From positions 92,241,474-92,305,473 of the forward strand of contig OV884011.1 of the NCBI GenBank assembly GCA_930367205.1: a stretch of DNA of 64,000 bases, given 5' to 3'. Source of the DNA: Acanthosoma haemorrhoidale (taxonomy: Eukaryota; Arthropoda; Insecta; Hemiptera; Acanthosomatidae). Position 1 is the stretch's first letter; each line of letters starts with the position of its first letter. Of this stretch, positions 60,501 to 64,000 are shown piece by piece. The position numbers were made by a program, and so were the translations under genes. The notes under the pieces were generated by a model, which searched no databases, was not told where the DNA came from, and was given only the letters and a program-made list of their open reading frames with translations.

Positions 60501-63500
60501 AATAAAGAGGTCTAACTTTCTGTTCAGGTCTCTGTTTGCGACCAGATGTAAGAAGCCCTCTGTAGAAGGAAAAAACTTTCAGTTCGCTTCAAGCACCGAG
60601 TACAAGCTGGGATCTAGAGCACACCCTAACTACATTTCTAATGGCCAAAACTTTTTTTTTATTGTGTTTGATTTTCATCAATTTCTCAACTTTAAAAACT
60701 TCACTTCAACAGTTTGCTTCAATGAATAAACTCAACATATTTGTCTTCTCAGAAATCTTTATCAGATAAAACTTTCATTCTCAAATGGTATAAAAATAAT
60801 ATTGAAAAATTGGTGAACAATAATTATTAAGAAAGTTTTCCTTCGCAAGTTCAAGTCAAGAAAGTAAAACTTCACAAGTTATAAATTAAATTAAAAAAAA
60901 AAAAAAGACTTGTACCCAAAATTGGTGAAAAATGGTCATAACATTGAAAATCTTTAAATGAATAAATAATAAATATCTTTTAACTGAAGCTAAAGTAGAA
61001 GGAGAGGGTTCCCCCAGTGTAGGTATATTTAGATGAAATTGCTAGAAATGAAACCATACAGGAAGAACACCTTTCGCTCACCTACCACAGTAGATCGAGT
61101 AAGTTTCCAGATTCCACCTTACTAATGTTGTTCAGGTAATAATTTAATTCATTCCTCGAATCATATTTTGCTTCAGATTCAAAGTGTTGATTATTTGTTG
61201 ATTAAAATATTTTCAAAAATGTTCAACCATTTTACACCAAATTTTATGACAGCTAAAAGTTATTCAGAAATATGATTTATTGTGTTAACTACAACATTTC
61301 AATGGTTTAATATAAAAACATTCTTCCTAATATTAAAAAAAAAACAATTTACAGACTCTAAAACTACATAGATAAAAAATAGTCATAATTGTTACTAATC
61401 ATTAAATTTTTTCTAATATAAACATTTGATTGTTATTATTACGCCACTTGAAACTATAAGTTAAATTTTCTGGAGTACTTGTAGCACTAATAAATATTTG
61501 TGGGAGGACAAATTTGTTGAATTATTCATAAAACTACCCACAACCAATCAAAGAATTTATTTAAGATCATCTATCATAAAGCTATCAATGCGGAACTAAG
61601 CATTAACCACAAACACATATCAGATGGGGGAGGTAGTGCTTGGCGTTATGTAAGTGCGACTAATAAATATAAACATTAAATGCAAAGTTGTATTATTTAT
61701 GTATATATATGTACATATTTAAATGGTCATTTACTCTATAACAAGAAATAAATTGTTAGCCCTAGGAACTATTCATTCTTGATGTCACTTTTCCTCAGAG
61801 CTACAGCCCTATTGGTTCATCCTTCATCTCTACTTGCTGATCTATATCCTTCCATCTCCTTCGATTAGATGTCTACTATTGTTTCATCAACAAAATATAA
61901 TAAAATTGACATTATTTGTGAATGGCAAGAAGAGATAAAAAATTTACCCGTCAGAGTCAGAGTACCCTTAGGGGCAAAACTGGAGACATCAATAATGAAA
62001 ATAGTTATTAAACACAAATATTAAATACAATTAGTGTGAGAAGGCGTGCAACAAACTTTAAATTAGTTCCAGGAATTAGAGTGCTAGTTATTTGAAGTTG
62101 ATTCTTGCTGATAGGCTAAAAGTAGACATTGTAATTAAATACTTCCATTACTTTATTTACCTATTGACCAAGATCCCCCCCCCATCATTGATGAGTGTCA
62201 GAATATTTTAAAATATGCTTCCTACAATATCACCAGTTACAGTACTTTTTGTGAATAGCTATTTGTTGTGTTACCAGATAATATGAAACAGCAAGTGATT
62301 CTTTGGCACTCACACCCATACAATTAATAGTTCAAAGTGATTTTGTAGTGAAAATTGAATAATAATATAAAAAAATCGATGTACTTAGTCACAGTACTTG
62401 TGGTACTGACTATGGAAGGTTACTACAAAAAAAAACCATTGGATGAGGAAATACATATTAAAAATCGTGATCTATATGATTTTAGTACCCTATGTCTATG
62501 CTGATTTATTTCTAGATTTTCACTCCTTGGAATAATTGCATGCAAACGTTTACTGAACTACATATTTGCATATAAACTATAACCTCACATTGTTATTGAT
62601 TTACTAAAGCAATCAGAAAATTTTGCAACAGGAAACTGCCAAGAAGAAAAAAATATTTAACTGTGCAGCATCATAAATTTGATGGTTTCGATGATCATAC
62701 TAACTCCCTCTTAATTAATTTAAGAATTATTTTCATTAATCAAAGCCACAGCTGTTTTGTTTAAATATTTAAAATATAATTTAATTAAGTGTACAGTACC
62801 ACACAATTAAGATTTGTTATGATAAAACTAATTAGTGTCTATTAATTATTTCATAAGTTTTATTGAATTAGTTTTATGAACATAAACATTCAATGTACCA
62901 ACAGTTTGGCTTGTTGTAATCGGAGGTTTTTAAACTCATGAAAAATTGGAAGAATGCTGACTCTGATGATAACCCATTCTTTAGTCATATTATTTATCTT
63001 CAAATAAATTTATATCCCTTTTTTTTGTTTTTTTTCAAACAAAACTAGAAGTATAAATCAAAACTATATCATAAAAAAAATAGTTGACAAATAGAATGAA
63101 ATTCATGCAATAGTTCACCTTGAACTGGAAGGGAAGTTCCTGTCTGCCTTTGTGACAAGCTTAGCTCGCATTATGACTCTTTGGTCAGGTCCTTCAGTGC
63201 CGACTTTGACGGCTACTCCCTGAGACATACCCCTTTCAACTTGCCCTACTGGAAGCGGGATATAGAACAGACGATCGTCTCGTTCACAATCATCTTCTTC
63301 TTCACGGTCCGTCTGTGTGGAACATTCCAGGACTGATTCAGTTTCATTTTCAATGTTAACTTGAACAGCTATTGAAGAGCTCGATGGTTGGTCATCTTCA
63401 TTTTCACCACTCTTTTCTCGACCCCTTCGAAATGGTTTGCTAGGTGGAGGATCAGATTTAAATGCATAAATACTCGATTCATTTTCAGCGGAAAATGCAC

Positions 63501-64000
63501 TTGGACTTTTTGATAATGAAGGTCTTTTTGTCCCTAAACGTCTTTGTTGAAATATTTTTCTTTCTGGTACTTCAGAGGAGCTAGAGCAATCGTCTCTAGG
63601 TGTTATTGAAGAAAGATCTGACATTGATTCCCTAGGAGAAACAGTAGATGTACGCTCGAATCTGAAATCAAAGTCACACATTTCTTCGTCAGTCATCGAC
63701 CTATTGCTTTTGAATTTATCAGATCCAGAAGACTTTCGTGGCTTAGGAGGGGCCATTTTATTTTCAGAGGTGCAATTTTTGGTTAAAAGTTTTTCCTTAT
63801 AGTCCTCAACTTTGCAGGTAGAAATAGTTTCTGCTTCATATTTACGTGCCTGGTCTAACTCTTTTAACTGCACTGGTGGTTCAACTACTCCATGGTCAAT
63901 CTTTCCATCATCCTTAGAAACCAATTCACTCATTCCAACACTATTATCTGTTCCTTCTTTGCATGTACGAAAGCCACAACCACATTCACATTGGTTATTT
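45569..64000 (-). CDS. Jarid2: Jarid2 (protein Jumonji), 5'-partial, at least thirteen exons
   Basis: Exons in transcript order: >64000-63119, 60559-60347, 59512-59329, 59092-58940, 58617-58419, 56833-56691, 55831-55546, 53647-53533, 52409-52118, 50878-50780, 50607-50425, 47784-47674 and 45673-45569. All borders are GT-AG, and phases agree throughout to give 987 codons before TAA. Domain order is JmjN, ARID, JmjC, C5HC2 zinc finger. There is no PHD finger between ARID and JmjC, which separates it from KDM5. Jarid2 is a chromatin protein that recruits and tunes PRC2. The JmjC iron ligands are missing ([15 protein letters not shown]), as in known Jarid2, so it should not demethylate. The N-terminus lies beyond the right edge. 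The gene fills the last 18 kb, and its introns carry PLE and SINE remnants. Confidence 0.95.
46567..47390 (-). pseudogene. Penelope-like element relic (RT end and GIY-YIG endonuclease)
   Basis: On the minus strand, 46866-46567 reads as a GIY-YIG nuclease. VVYRIVWGM, a stop, then [18 protein letters not shown] give the YR...YVG core, and a tail includes [14 protein letters not shown] and TRMLRNPLH. Upstream, at about 47100-47390, broken frames give NIKFERK-, [14 protein letters not shown] and [12 protein letters not shown] pieces. These match the C-terminal side of a Penelope RT, and a PYI..IS..I-like linker lies between. At least four stops or shifts occur. It lies in the last Jarid2 intron, on the same strand as the gene. 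Confidence 0.72.
48035..48240 (-). repeat. tRNA-derived SINE, family B, near full length
   Basis: Reading minus from about 48235: GTGGCTTTGTGGTTAGCAG (A box), then GGTTCGATTCCCAGG (B box). The body contains GAGGATGAGTGGGGGGAAAT and AATAGCCTAGTGGCAAAGCC. It lies in the intron between the two Jarid2 zinc-finger exons. Confidence 0.75.
48241..50424. other. Jarid2 intron sequence
   Basis: No exon is supported. Contains a (TTTA)n run at 50020-50042 and a 68-codon minus ORF near 49400 with no recognised content. Confidence 0.5.
50020..50042. repeat. (TTTA)n microsatellite
   Basis: Five to six units of ATTT. Confidence 0.85.
51244..51288 (-). CDS. Jarid2: Possible 45-nt cassette microexon of Jarid2
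   Basis: On the minus strand a good acceptor (TTTCTTGCAG) and a good donor (GGG|GTATGT) enclose 45 nt that encode [15 protein letters not shown] without a stop. It lies between two exons whose junction is in phase 0, so including it would keep the frame. It would add 15 residues between the JmjC end (QVFK) and [12 protein letters not shown], a join that is direct in the family as I know it. It could be an optional exon or chance. Confidence 0.3.
52612..52690 (+). repeat. SINE fragment, family B
   Basis: GGTCTAGTGGTTAGCATGCTGA repeats the A-box region of the copy at 30111, then diverges after about 40 bp. Jarid2 intron. Confidence 0.7.
54290..54420 (+). repeat. Possible retroelement terminus, Penelope-LTR-like
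   Basis: The phrase GACTGAATGAGTCCGAAACG, then an A/T-rich stretch with ATAATAAAAATC, resembles the conserved sequence that follows the coding region of Penelope-like elements (a small stem followed by CGAAACG). The short GGAC/GTCC stem is present. It lies in a Jarid2 intron, about 7 kb from the PLE coding relic. Confidence 0.4.
54700..55440. other. Purine-rich intron patch of Jarid2
   Basis: The plus strand is unusually rich in G and A, unlike the surrounding AT-rich intron. It holds no ORF I can interpret and looks like an inserted repeat of unknown type. Confidence 0.4.
56881..56965 (+). repeat. 85-bp intronic direct repeat, copy 1
   Basis: AGTGATTTATAATGTCAATA and the following 65 bp match 58059-58143 at about 85 percent by eye. 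It lies just upstream of Jarid2 exon 56833-56691. Confidence 0.75.
58059..58143 (+). repeat. 85-bp intronic direct repeat, copy 2
   Basis: Diverged partner of 56881-56965 in the same intron, same orientation. The 1.1 kb between the copies has no recognisable gene. Confidence 0.75.
58419..59512 (-). other. Jarid2: Jarid2 JmjN and ARID exons
   Basis: Exon 59512-59329 encodes the JmjN motif ([20 protein letters not shown] ending [11 protein letters not shown]). Exons 59092-58940 and 58617-58419 encode the ARID DNA-binding fold, with [32 protein letters not shown] and [13 protein letters not shown] in the expected order. The three exons join in phases 1, 0 and 0. Confidence 0.93.
58690..58810. 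repeat. SINE-like fragment
   Basis: CAAGGCTATTACCTCACAAC resembles the body of the SINE at 48035-48240 (CTAGGCTATTACCTAACAGC). The patch is richer in GC than the intron around it. There is no clear tRNA head. Confidence 0.5.
60560..63118. other. Jarid2 intron, 2.6 kb
   Basis: AT-rich. No extra exon is needed, because the flanking exons join in frame. No recognised repeat. Confidence 0.55.
63119..64000 (-). other. Jarid2: Jarid2 N-terminal region exon (partial)
   Basis: 293 complete codons, open to the window edge. Upstream of [14 protein letters not shown] the frame continues with a Cys-rich piece ([10 protein letters not shown]), so that ATG is not the true start. The middle is Ser/Pro/Arg-rich and disordered. 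The end has [18 protein letters not shown] and [19 protein letters not shown], which I take as conserved in insect Jarid2 (inference). It ends with donor TCAAG|GTGAAC. Confidence 0.85.

Noticed and set aside
1..64000. CRISPR arrays, operons, bacterial promoters or a bacterial defence system
   Set aside because: The sequence is eukaryotic, with spliced genes and retroelements. No spaced identical repeats of CRISPR type were seen.

Overview
The window is nuclear DNA of an animal, almost certainly an insect. It is strongly AT-rich, has many introns with standard GT-AG splice sites, and is loaded with retrotransposons, tRNA-derived SINEs and Tc1-type relics. No feature is bacterial. The order of insect cannot be fixed from sequence alone.

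Left third (1-22500) is mostly transposon territory. Two GC-richer exon-like segments near 300-970 (minus strand) may belong to a gene running off the left edge. Then come a foldback element, a Tc1 N-terminal relic and a nested pair of Ty3/Gypsy elements. The outer element (5662-11896) is a decayed, internally deleted copy that keeps only an integrase region between ~115-bp LTRs. The inner element (7066-11588) is almost pristine: 167-bp LTRs differing at one base, a GTAT target duplication, a tRNA-Trp-type primer-binding site, and intact gag and pol ORFs. It resembles the CsRn1 clade. A Jockey-type LINE, broken by frameshifts and stops, follows at 13440-16950, then a gene-free stretch with duplicated short repeats.

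Middle (22500-33000) holds two host genes. A two-exon minus-strand gene (22522-23446) encodes a 170-residue secreted protein I cannot name. A nine-exon plus-strand gene (27922-32931) encodes a 383-residue multi-spanning transporter of the SLC35C2 type. Its introns hold SINEs and a small TTAA-flanked inverted-repeat element.

33000-45500 is a gene desert with LINE, Tc1 and 5S-rRNA-like SINE remnants.

Right third (45569-64000 and beyond) is one large minus-strand gene, Jarid2, the PRC2-associated JmjN/ARID/JmjC/C5HC2 protein. Thirteen exons splice in frame to 987 codons, with the 5' end outside the window. Its JmjC core lacks the iron-binding histidines, as expected of a pseudo-demethylase. A Penelope-like GIY-YIG/RT relic, SINEs and an 85-bp duplicated block lie in its introns. 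The host genes are unrelated housekeeping or developmental genes and show no operon-like cooperation.

I did not find a clear undescribed multi-gene system. The most notable items are the young nested retrotransposon with its unusual gag-pol junction, the orphan secreted protein, the possible 45-nt Jarid2 microexon, and several inverted-repeat elements.
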